NCBI GenBank assembly: GCA_038363925.1 | Contig: JAQQWL010000002.1 | Location: 2,046,001 to 2,110,000, forward strand | Source: Apiospora phragmitis | Lineage: Eukaryota > Ascomycota > Sordariomycetes > Amphisphaeriales > Apiosporaceae | Direction of reading: 5' to 3' | DNA length: 64,000 nt | Shown here: positions 22,174 through 32,652 of the stretch, piece by piece | Position numbering within the stretch: the stretch's first letter is position 1 | Layout of the letters: each line of letters begins with the position of its first letter | The notes under the pieces: model-generated | What the model saw: the letters and a program-made list of their open reading frames with translations, nothing else | What the model was told of the DNA's origin: nothing | The model's database searches: none | Made by a program: the position numbers and the translations under genes

Positions 22174-23148
22174 ATGCCGGTCCAAGATCTAGAGTACCCG
22201 AAACAACCATTCAGCACTGTCCGCCGGTACGACAGCAGAGGTAAGCGATCAGCAATCGCCCAACCACTCTCATCCTTGGCTACTCTCTCTTTTTTTGTTT
22301 TTAACTAACCGTATAATTTAGCCAGCTACTCGCTCGAGCAGATTCATCAGATCATCAACACCAGCCTCCTGGTCAATGTCTCCTTCACGGTCCCGGACAC
22401 GCCCTTCCCGCAAACATTGCCCATGATCGGGCAGATGGGCTCGTTCGACCGGCCCAGCGCCGACACGGGCGACGTCCTGGACCTGTACCTGCACGGCTAC
22501 GTCTCCTCGCGCGTCATGAACCTCTCCTGCAAGAAGGACGACGAGCAGAAGAAGCAGAAGACCGGTGGCGACAATGACGACGCCCCTCCTCCTGCTGCTT
22601 CTGCCGCCGAGTATTCTCAGCCAGGGCCGACCGGCCTGCCCGTCACCATCGCGGCCAGCCACGTCGACGGGCTCGTCCTGTCCCTGACGCCCAACTCGCA
22701 CAGCTACAACTACCGGTCCGCGACGCTGTTCGGCTACGCCACGCCCGTGACGGACGCGGCCGAGAAGCTGTGGGCCATGGAGCTCGTCACCAACAGCGTC
22801 GTGCGCGACCGCTGGCGCCACACGCGCGTGCCGCCCAACGGCGCCGAGATGCAGAGCACTAGCATCCTGCGGGTCAAGATCGCCGCCGGCAGCGCCAAGA
22901 TCCGCAGCGGCTTCCCCAGCGACGACAAGGCCGACGCCGAGGACGAGGCCCTCCTGGGCCGCGTCTGGACCGGCGTCGTGCCCATCCACACCGTGCTCGG
23001 CGATCCCACACCCAGCCCCTACAATCGAGTGGACCCGGTACCTGGTTACCTGGGTGACTATGTGAAGGGGACCAACAAGTACGCAGAGGAGACGGCGCAG
23101 GAGCAGGCAACGAAGGCTATGCAACCCAAGGGCAAGGCTGACGGTTGA
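22174..23148 (+). CDS. FMN-binding split-barrel (pyridoxamine 5'-phosphate oxidase-like) protein
   Basis: Exons 22174-22240 and 22322-23148 with an 81-bp intron (GTAAGC, CTAAC branch, TTTAG), giving 297 residues. Splicing joins RRYDSR to ASYSLEQIHQIINTSLLVNVSFTV, the N-terminal helix and first strand of the flavin-nucleotide-binding split barrel; PMIGQMGSFD, LYLHGYVSSRVMN and DGLVLSLT follow as barrel strands. A low-complexity insert (KKDDEQKKQK...PPPAAS) interrupts the barrel at about residues 95-125, which is common in fungal members. The C-terminal VWTGVVPIHTVLGDPTPSPYN block is also characteristic. Related bacterial proteins include nitroimidazole-resistance reductases and heme or FMN binders; the fungal substrate is unknown. 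Likely cytosolic. Confidence 0.85.
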
Positions 23149-23506
23149 GAGGCTGGTATGGATTGAGAAAGGGAATGCAAGGAAGGCATTGTATTGTTTT
23201 ATAGCTATGATATAAGTCTGAGCAACGAAGTATATTAATACAACTATCAAGCTGTTTCGTTATGAAAATCCCATGGGGCATCAAGGTCGCTGTTTGTTTT
23301 ACTCGTTCGCTATATCTATCTCTGTCTCAACTAGCTCTCTACTTGGCCATTAAAGGAAGCCCAGTTCCAGATATCATAACCTTGTAGGCATTTTAACCTT
23401 TTTCAACCCTTGTCACTGGTTTTGGCCATCTACACATCTTCTGTGTCATCAGATTCAGTATCTTCGTAGATGTGCTCATCCAGGCAATGGTAATCATCGT
23501 AGCCAT
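23149..23506. other. convergent intergenic spacer
   Basis: AT-rich 3' ends of two converging genes. No gene seen. Confidence 0.5.
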
Positions 23507-24020
23507 TTACATGAACTCGTTGGGCAGTGACATGTCTGCCTTTTTGCCATCTCCCATATCAAACTGGAGCATGTCGGGATTATCGGATAGGTCCGTCTTG
23601 ACAGCACGGGCGACCTTCGTATCGTAAGGGAACAGCGTGTTAGGGGCGCTGTGGTCAAGGTGATGGGTGCTATACAAGGAGAAAATATAGTGGTTAGTGA
23701 ACTGTGTCTACGTATGTAGGAATTAAAATACTTACGTTACATCCCGGATACAAAGTTGGACTGCCTCCCAAAGGCAGTCTTGGCCATGTTGTTCGAGCAT
23801 TGACGCGGCACTATGGTTGATAATAGGACGGGTCATCGCCAGAGCCCTTCTTCGCATAGCGTATAATCTCTGGGAACGGTACGGGAGCTCGCCGCTTGTA
23901 AGCGCCCCTGCAGCGGCTTTTTCTTTATCCTTGCTTTCTTTCGTCTAGTAATACTCTGGCTAGAGGATCGACATCTCGCGGCAGTCCAAAACGCCGAGTA
24001 AGTTGCGCGCGACTTACCAT
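23507..24020 (-). CDS. small unknown protein; first intron lies directly after the ATG
   Basis: Exons 24018-24020 (ATG only), 23736-23944 and 23507-23669. Introns are 23945-24017 (73 bp, GTAAGT, ...ACTAG) and 23670-23735 (66 bp, GTAAGT, CTAAC branch, ATAG). The coding total is 375 bp, 124 residues. The protein opens TKESKDKEKAAAGALTSGELPYRSQRLY, continues AMRRRALAMTRPIINHSAASMLEQHGQDCLWEAVQLCIRDV and ends MSLPNEFM. It is basic and helical in the middle and acidic near the end, with no signal peptide or membrane span. I do not recognise the family. Support comes from consistent frames over three exons and consensus splice sites. A start further upstream cannot be excluded. Confidence 0.55.
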
Positions 24021-25261
24021 CTTGAGCAACCGAGTGTAAGCTCTTCTTGTAGTTTGATGTCCTATCCGAGTCTCGGATATATCAGAGGCCAAGGTAGTTC
24101 GGACGAAGCAACGTTGCGAGGAATATTGTTGATGAAATTTGTGGTTGAAATATATTGGATACTGCTCTTTTTGAATTTTAGAAGCTACCTTTCCAATATT
24201 GTGTTATCATTTGTTACTATTGATTGTTTATATTTATTGTTTGTTTGAATAAACTGGGAATTCTGCGTTCCATATTGTCAACGCTGGGTAAAGTCCTTCG
24301 TGTAAGCCACACATCTCTATCACAAGCAAACCCCCCCCCCCGCTCCTATCACGTAGTAAGGTACTAAAAATGCCTTATTTTGAACATCGATGTGTGTTCT
24401 TTATATATCAAGCTGAAACACTCTGGTGAACGTTAGTGGATATAGATTGAGCTTATTATATAATAAAGGGGGGGGGGAACCGTGACTCTTAGGCCTCAAG
24501 GCTGTGGCCTCCAGGTTTTGCTACGAGGTAAGGATTGACCGACCAGATATTGTCCCATATTATGAGGTTTGCGTCACTATCCCTGGAAAGCGTCTTGTTG
24601 AGCAACAGGTGTGGGTTTGTTGAGTATCAAACGTCCATTCATTGACTGGGTAGCCTGCTCTCTATGAGTCTTGAGCCTACTCACGCTGGTATGTACTGCC
24701 ATAATTATTGCTGTCTGATCGGAAATACGGGGTAAAAGGCTTAGGCCTGTTTGAAATTTCACATATGAAGGGAGATTTGGAACCTGACAATCATCCGCGT
24801 ACGTGTGAATTCCAAGTCCCCAACAGTCACGCCATTGCTTGCTCGATGGTGCTAGATGGATCACTGGGACTGCTCAGTTCAGGGGGCAGTGACAAAGTGG
24901 TGGTTAGAAGCAAACTGAGCTTCCCATCTCTTTCGCAGTCTAATACAGCCTTATACAAGAAATGAAAAAGAATTCTACAGTGAGCAAGACTTGCCGAGCA
25001 CCAACGAACCCCCTTTTCATTATTTCTCACACAGGGCCGGAGGGGCCCCTTTCGTTTTATACACAAGTCTCGTAACAGGATCATCCACCGCCTTCCTCTG
25101 TTCTCGACTCGAATACAGTTACAGTATCAGTAAACTATATCGTCAAGAATATTTCGCGTTTCGAACCAATGCTTGCTCTTTCTATGACTCTCCATATGCT
25201 AGAATGCAAACGCAAAGGAGGCAGCAGCTTATTCAGAGCACATAAAAATCATTCATCTCTT
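24021..25261. other. intergenic region with C11 and G10 runs
   Basis: Contains a C homopolymer at 24331-24341 and a G homopolymer at 24468-24477 only 126 bp apart, in otherwise AT-rich sequence. No gene supported. Confidence 0.5.
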
Positions 25262-27911
25262 TCATCGGGCGAAGACTCGGACTGAGCCGTCACCGCCGCA
25301 GCTCACTACCCATCTGCCATCATTACTCCAAACAACGTCGCAGACTCCGTCACCGCGCATGATACGGTGATTGGTGATCTCCTGTGTGCAGCTGCGCTTC
25401 TCTAGACTCCAGAATCGTAAGCTCGCGTCGTGGCCGGCAGAGACCAATTCTCGGCCGTCGGGCGACAAGGACAAGGACGAGATAGAGGCGGGATGTGCCA
25501 GCATGTTGTACGTGCATTGGCCTGCTTGGCTGTTAGTATAACGGCTTATCGAACGGTTAGAACTTGTGTGAACATACCACTGTTGGCATCGAAGAACCGG
25601 ATGAAACGGTCTTCGTGGCCACTGATGATCACGCCTTCTATGCCGCTGCCCGATCCACCGGCACCACCAGTAGGACCCGCGCCCCGGTAGCATTGCCATC
25701 CTCGTCACCAAGCCCGTTGCTTGAGTTTTGATCGAGTCCAGCTGTCGTTGCAACAATTGAGTTCACGCTTGTTGCGATGGTGCCGTCATAGGTTTCGAGG
25801 CTCGCCATGTTACCAATCTCTTCACCGGTCCGCGTGTCGTAGATGATAATAGCTGCATCTGAGTATGACACAACGAAGGCCTCCCCATTGCCCGACAGCG
25901 GGGTAATGCAAGTAGGACTAGCTTTTGATCCGTTCGAACGTGATATGTTGTGAATTAGAGTCGAGTTGAAGGGTGTGTTCGATGTCATGCTGGGTTGCGG
26001 TGAACTGGGGAATTGAGAGCCGGAACTCATCGAGTTACCGCGGACACGTCCACTCCCACCCGCGCGGCGGCCGGTAGGTGCTGGTTGTGGAGATGTCAGC
26101 TGGGGAGGTGCGCTCACCGCCCATACCTTCACCACACTGTCGGCAGCACCAGACACAAGAAGGATACGGTCTGGGGCGCCGTGGGCGTTGGTCTGCCCAA
26201 ATACGCCACCAAGCGTCGCGGGCAGTACGCAGATAGCCCAGACAGCATCCGTATGGCCATCTAGGGTCGCCTTCGGATCTACTCTCCCACGTTCCCACAC
26301 TCGAATAGACGCATCTTGTCCTCCTGAGAAAATCCAACCATCACCTTGAGCGCGCCCACCGGTTGAAAAGTTTGGTGATGGGGACCAAGAAGTAAACAGA
26401 GCACGGCCCCTGCGTGTCCTCGGTGGGTGAAGTCTGCCGTAACGTCAAGATCCGAAGCTGCCGCGTTCATATGCGCCGAGCTTTCACGAGGTATGTGGAA
26501 GCGTTTGACCAAGCCATCGTCGCCTGCGGTGCAAATTTCGGGCTCGCCAGGACTGCCGCCGCCAGAGAAGATTACAGTTCGTACAGTATTAAGGTGACCG
26601 CGGAGTCCATAGCGCAACTTGAAGTTTCCACTCTCGGGCTTCTGTGACATGGAAGTTAAAGAAAGTTCATGCTCGGAGCTCTTCCTGCGCGACAACGACG
26701 TTTTCCTCCGGTGCGAAGTAGGGCCCCTATTGGGAGACTTTGGCAAGTTCTCGGCAGCGGGGAAGACATCTTGATCAGGTCGGTGAGTCGAGGAGAGGTT
26801 TTGAAGAGGTTGCGAAGACGTGGCTTCGGGGAATGAACCTTCGCTGAAATCCCAACCGTCCGAATCATTCGAACTTCGTTTCTCCACAGTTTCTTCGACT
26901 GGCCCCTGACGAGGGTGTTCGCTTACGTGATTTTGCTTTGGCATGGCTGCCTCGCGACTGGTGACAGCTACGCCGACAGGAGCTGGCCATTCGTTAGGGT
27001 TGGAGTATAGGGTCGAGGAGTTCTCCCAGACCGCACCATGGGCGCGGATTGTAAATCTTGGGCGCTTTTCCCAGGGAAGGCAGGATTGGGTGCCTGCTGC
27101 ATAGGAGGCGCATGGTGGTTCATATTCGGTTGGGATCTCGGGGGTTCTTTGACATGATTCTGGTTATTCAAGCGCAAAGCCTGGAATGCAGCGTCCATCT
27201 GGTGCAGGCCCGCGGGCATCCCATATCTCCCTCCCGTAGGTCCTCCATCATTGGTAGAGGCGGTGATTCTCGAGGCGGCACAGGGTTGGCTGGGGTAATC
27301 ATCAGGTATGTGAACTCTGCCTGGCATTGATCCAGAAAGGCTCTCAGGTGGTCGCGTTCCTCGTCTTCCTGAGCTCGCTCGCCGATCATGCCCTCGAAGC
27401 CGGGTATTGTGTCCTTGGGTTTCTCGTCCGATGCTAAGATTGTATTAGTACAGTACACCCGAGGTGCCATGCAGTGCGTCAAAATGATACATACGATTCA
27501 GCTTCTCAGCTATCAGAGCGGCTCGATCGACGTTGGGGGACTGCCTCACAGCATGTTCGCCCTCGGTTGCTGCCGAGCCTCCCGTCTTCAACTGCGCAGA
27601 TTGCTCCTTGACTTTCTTTTCGAGAATCCCGACATAGCGTTTCAGTGCTTTCTGGGTTGCGTCAGCCCTGCGCGCAGAGCCTTCCAAAGCAGCTATGCGT
27701 CCCTTCATTCTTGCCGCTCGATCTCCCAAGCGTTCCTATCGCGCTCATGCCGATGCCATTCTGTCTGCAAGAAGCGCATAACACCTTGGAGGGTGTACTC
27801 GGTCGCATGCTGCTGATGCATGCCATTCGGCCCTTGTCCACCCATGTCTTGTCCACCCATGTTGCCTCCTCCGTTGCCGGCGCCCATGCCGGGCACCTGC
27901 TGCCAGCTCAT
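25262..27911 (-). CDS. pro11: striatin homologue PRO11/HAM-3 of the STRIPAK complex; five single-base gaps in this sequence
   Basis: Exons 27495-27911, 25578-27433 and 25262-25521; introns 27434-27494 (61 bp, GTATGT, CTAAT, TTAG) and 25522-25577 (56 bp, GTATGT, CTAAC, GCAG). N-terminus: Gly/Met-rich, then the striatin caveolin-binding and coiled-coil region ([30 protein letters not shown], then [10 protein letters not shown]). Next come a Ca-calmodulin-type linker, the conserved [20 protein letters not shown] block, and C-terminal WD40 repeats ([80 protein letters not shown]). Each of five frame changes (near 27722, 27220, 27068, 26395 and 25685) is cured by one added base, giving ~845 residues. 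The STRIPAK scaffold is needed for hyphal fusion and fruiting-body development in filamentous ascomycetes. Confidence 0.92.
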
Positions 27912-29734
27912 GCTGCAATTCCCTCCCCCTTAGCGCCGATGTGCGGCGACGAGGAGTCTTAGGCGACGTAGTTCTGCGTGCTGGGGTCTATCGTGAACGC
28001 CGTCGAGCCGAGAAGTTGCATGCGTTCGACATGCGCAACAATTGTACGAAAAATAGAAAGGTCGTTCCGAGCGGGCCACGGGTCAAAGCACGCGACTGCG
28101 GTTCGATGGGGCTGGACGGCAGCAGGGGATCGAGGAGTAACAATGACTCCAGATGTGTTGTAAGGATTGTTGACTGCAATGCAGACTCAGCAGCGGCAGA
28201 ATGTGACAACGCGAAGAAGCCAGAAAGTCGGTCGCGGTTCGGGCGAAGCTACGTCGCTATCGATCGTTGGGGGGACGAGCAGAACGGGGGGCGGAAAGGG
28301 TCGGGCGTCGTAAATAAATTGTCGTTACTCAATGAGAAAACCTCGGGTCGAGATAAAATGGATGGAAGGATTGACGGCGAAGCGAAAAGAACTACAACAG
28401 CATCCAACCTGGTGGTGTAAAAGGGGGCGTTCTCTATCAAATTGGTTGACAGACACAAAATGAAAATGTTGCGGCGGTTGGACGATGGGATTTGTTTCTA
28501 GTCGTAGCAGCTACGTTGCTATTGATCAAACCAGTGCCAGCCCAGCAGTGATGAGCTGTCTTGTCTGTCTTTTTTGGCTGCTACTGCAGCAGGGGACGAA
28601 CAGTAGTGAGCCAAAGCTCCCCCAGTATGGCCCTGGTGTCACTTCCCGCCCAGCGCCTGGAGAAATCAAAGCCAATCAGAAGCGAGGGCTCTCTGGTTGA
28701 TGCCTTGGAGCCTTACGTACTTCTTCTATGTACATCGAGGAGGTACTTGACTAACCTACCCCTGGCCACAAGCAGGATGCTTGTTCACTTCACATGTGTT
28801 GCATTTGAAATAGAAGCACCTTGAAATTGCACGTAGGATCTTGGATGATGCAGAGTATATGTACTGCTGATAGCAAGAACCACAACTATGGGGAAAACAT
28901 CAGGTGAACAGTCCTTATCCAAAACCCTCTCTCATCTGCATCTGAGCAATGAGCATTGATAGTTGGTCCACCCGTCCACCTTATCGCTACGATGGACCGT
29001 GCGTTCTCCTAGATGCCAACATGAACTGAAATAGCCCGGGCATCCAACGCTGGCTTGAAACCGAGCTTGCATCTCATCGGCCAGCCCATAGCAATTACTC
29101 CTATATTTGGGGATCAAGCCGCAAAGCGTAGTGATATTGGCAATACTTCGAATTGTAAAATGGGGATGCGGAGCTGTCATCCACATGTACTTATAGTTAC
29201 ATTGAATCGAGGGGTGTTCTGGTATAAATCGAACCAAGCCTTTCACCAGCAGAAAACAGCGCGTTTCACTCAATGACCGAACACAAAGTCCAGAGGCTAC
29301 TACGACATATGTGCCTCCGAGGAAAAGAAATATAAATAAATCAGATATACATAACTTCTATTAGCACATGCTAGGTTATCCTGTATTTAGAAATATCTGT
29401 GCTGAAGATCAGATAAGCCAGAATGCAAGCCTCCCGTCGATTACTCGTCGATTTTGGCCGTGGCAGTCAGCCGAGCTCTGGAAATACATAGAGTTGAGGT
29501 GTAATATACGACCCACTCTGAAGCTGTATAGCCAATCAGGGCGGTTCCGAAACATGAATGTCACCCGCTGGTTAGCATTGGCCACTGGGAGTCCCGACAA
29601 TTGATTGAAGCACCAAAAGCCCCGGCAGACTTTCTCAAGAAGACGTCAACACAAGGCCTCAACCGCCGCCCTCCACCACCCCGTCCTGCATCCTCACCTT
29701 CATCCCTATCTCCCAATTCCGTCGGGACGATACG
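27912..29734. other. long divergent promoter region between pro11 and NUO78
   Basis: About 1.8 kb. The part next to pro11 (27.9-28.45 kb) is GC-richer, with an open 159-codon plus-strand frame that I take as 5' leader sequence because its residues are Arg/Asn-rich and featureless. No independent gene is supported. Confidence 0.45.
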
Positions 29735-32265
29735 ATGCTGCGACGATCTCTAGCTCGTTCGGCTTGGCGGACCAGCAGGCATGCCGCCAATGCCTCGCGA
29801 GCTTTTTCTGCGACAGCTCAACGACCGGCCGAGGTTGAGCTCACCATTGGTGAGTGGCATCATCGATCCTGCGTACGATGCTTGGGAACACGAATTGGCT
29901 GACAGACTGGCTTTCAGATGGCAAGAAAGTATCAATTGAAGGTAGGAGAAGCACATCGGAGGTTCTGACAAAATCGTATACTGACTTGCTGGTAGCCGGT
30001 TCTGCTTTGATCCAGGCTTGCGAGAAGGCCGGAGCCACCGTTCCCAGGTTCGTCTCACGCCGGAGTGTCAAAAATTTGATGGTCGAAAATGCTGACAATG
30101 TGTAGATACTGCTATCATGAGTACGATCCGACACCGTCCCCCGACAGCCCGCCGCGACTTCCGATGCTGACAAAATGAATAGGAAGTTGATGATTGCTGG
30201 CAACTGCCGTATGTGCCTGGTCGAAGTCGAAAGGGCACCCAAGCCCGTGGCATCATGCGCTTGGCCTGTTCAGCCGGGTATGGTCGTCAAGACCAACTCC
30301 CCGCTGACGCACAAGGCACGAGAGGGTGTCATGGAGTTTCTGTTGGCGAACCACCCGCTTGATTGCCCTATCTGCGACCAAGGTGGCGAGTGCGATCTTC
30401 AAGATCAGTCGATGCGATACGGCGCTGACCGGGGGCGATTCCACGAGATCGGTGGCAAGCGTGCCGTGGAGGACAAGAACATTGGTCCCCTCATCAAGAC
30501 CTCGATGAACCGGTGTATCCACTGCACAAGGTGCATCCGATTCTCCAACGATATTGCCGGGGCTCCGGAGATGGGCTCCACTGGCCGTGGAAACGACATT
30601 CAGATCGGTACCTATCTTGAGCAAAACCTCAACTCCGAATTGTCCGGCAACGTGATCGACCTCTGCCCCGTCGGTGCCCTCACATCAAAGCCCTATGCGT
30701 TCCGGGCTCGGCCATGGGAGCTGAAGAAGACCGAATCTATCGATGTTCTGGACGGCCTTGGTTCCAACATCCGTGTCGATTCTCGAGGTTTGGAGGTTAT
30801 GCGTGTTCTCCCCCGCCTGAATGACGACGTGAACGAGGAATGGATCAACGACAAGACCCGCTTTGCATGCGACGGCCTCAAGACACAGCGTCTAACCATG
30901 CCGTTGGTACGTCGAGAGGGCAAGTTCGAGCCTGCTTCTTGGGAGCAAGCCTTGATGGAGATCTCTGCTGCACACCGGCAATTACAACCCAAGGGTGATG
31001 AGTTCAAGGCTATTGCTGGTGCTCTGACCGAGGTCGAGTCTATGGTGGCGATGAAGGATCTCGCCAACAAGCTTGGCTCTGAGAACCTTACTGTTGACAT
31101 CCCCGCTGGTAAAGGCCCTGTTCCCCACGGTATCGACGTCCGCGCCAATTATCTCTTCAACTCTACCATCTGGGGCATCGAGGAGACGGATTGCATGCTC
31201 CTCGTTGGCACAAACCCACGACACGAAGCTGCTGTACTGAACGCCCGTATCCGCAAGCAGTGGTTGAGGTCCGATCTTGAGATTGGTGTTGTTGGCGAGA
31301 CCTGGGACTCGACTTTCGAGTTCGAGCACCTCGGTACCGACTTCGCCGCGCTCAAGAAGGCTCTGGCTGGACCGTTCGGCAAGAAGCTCCAGTCTGCTAA
31401 GCGACCTATGATCGTTGTTGGCTCTGGCGTGACCGACCATGCCGATGCTAAGGCCTTCTATGAGCTCATCGGTGGTTTCGTCGACAAGAACGCCGCAACC
31501 TTCCTGACTCCCGAGCACAACGGCTACAACGTCCTACAGCGCGAGGCCTCGAGAGCTGGTGCTTTCGAGGTTGGCTTCGTTCCTCCTTCTGCTGCCGTCG
31601 CCCAGACCAAGCCCAAGATGGTCTGGCTTCTTGGTGCCGATGAATTCAACGATGCGGATATCCCTAAGGATGCGTTTATCGTCTACCAAGGTCACCATGG
31701 TGATCGCGGTGCCCAGGTTGCCGACGTTGTCCTTCCTGCTGCCGCTTATACCGAAAAGGCTGGCACCTACGTGAATACCGAGGGCCGTGTTCAGATGACC
31801 CGTGCTGCCACATCCTTACCTGGTGCCGCTCGTACCGACTGGAAGATTATCCGTGCTGCCAGCGAGTTCCTAGGTGCTCCTTTACCCTACGACGACGTTG
31901 CTCAACTCCGTAACAGAATGCTGGAAATCAGCCCAGCCCTAGGCGCCTACGATGTTGTCGAGGTGCCCGCTCTTCAGCAGCTCAGCAAGGTCCAATTAGT
32001 AGACCAGAACAAGGGTGCCAACGCAAGTGGTGAACCCCTGAAGAAGGTTATCGACGATTTCTACTTTACCGATGTTATCTCTAGAAGGTAAGATGCTCTT
32101 TCAAGATGACCTATATATAGATTGTTGAGACTGATATGTGCAAACAGCTCACCGACGATGGCGCGATGCTCGGTTGCCAAGGCCGCCGGAAACCCAGACA
32201 ACAACCTGATGGCGCCTGGCATGACAGAGGCCAGGCCTATGGGTCAGGTCATGTACGGCGCGTAA
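29735..32265 (+). CDS. nuo78: NADH:ubiquinone oxidoreductase 78-kDa (75-kDa/NDUFS1) subunit of complex I
   Basis: Six exons: 29735-29849, 29918-29941 (24 nt), 29996-30047, 30106-30120 (15 nt), 30183-32087 and 32148-32265; 742 residues. An Arg-rich mitochondrial presequence (MLRRSLARSAWRTSRHAANA) precedes the ferredoxin-like domain. N1b [2Fe-2S] ligands: the Cys of YCYHE in the 15-nt exon, then GNCRMC and SCAWP. N5/N4 clusters: CPICDQGGEC, MNRCIHCTRC and the later VIDLCPVGALT. The molybdopterin-oxidoreductase-like domain follows (NYLFNSTIWGIEETDCMLLVGTNPRHEA; LPAAAYTEKAGTYVNTEGR). The last exon supplies the conserved end PMGQVMYGA. It carries electrons from the flavin towards ubiquinone in the peripheral arm. 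It converges with SelO. The frame is clean throughout. Confidence 0.97.
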
Positions 32266-32652
32266 AAGACGACGAAGTTGTATTTACGGAGATGGGGATA
32301 AAAGTGATCATTAATAGCACTTTGTGAGGCTGGCCGGGCTCTATTTCTTTTATTCGCTGGATGCTTCAGACGCATGGTACTTGTACATATACCGCGGAAT
32401 CGAGGAGTCGTAGAGAAAGTACATAAAGTGTCCTGAAACCAGCCACCTGCGTTTTCTTTCGTGAGATCTCCGGGAATATCCTTGGGTGCTCTAGTAATTT
32501 GGTTTAACTTATGTGAATTGCTTGAACTTAAGTTCATGTTGGCCTGAGGTAGTGTGGCTCATCGCCCTCCGATTCTCTGAGCTCTGCCCTTTCTATTTAC
32601 ATCTATAGGCTCTCGGGCAACCTCGTCACTACAGGTCTATGATCTACACCTC
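32266..32652. other. convergent spacer between NUO78 and SelO
   Basis: 387 bp between two convergent stops, presumably overlapping 3' UTRs. No gene. Confidence 0.5.

Noticed and set aside
22318..23250. 310-codon minus-strand ORF
   Set aside because: Antisense to the FMN split-barrel gene, with no recognisable domain.
25262..27911. Reading the pro11 region as several separate small genes
   Set aside because: The pieces line up as one striatin protein in order, each joined by a single missing base; separate genes would lack starts and stops of their own.
27941..28420. 159-codon plus-strand ORF upstream of pro11
   Set aside because: Arg/Asn/Ser-rich without motifs; better explained as GC-rich leader sequence of the divergent pro11 gene.
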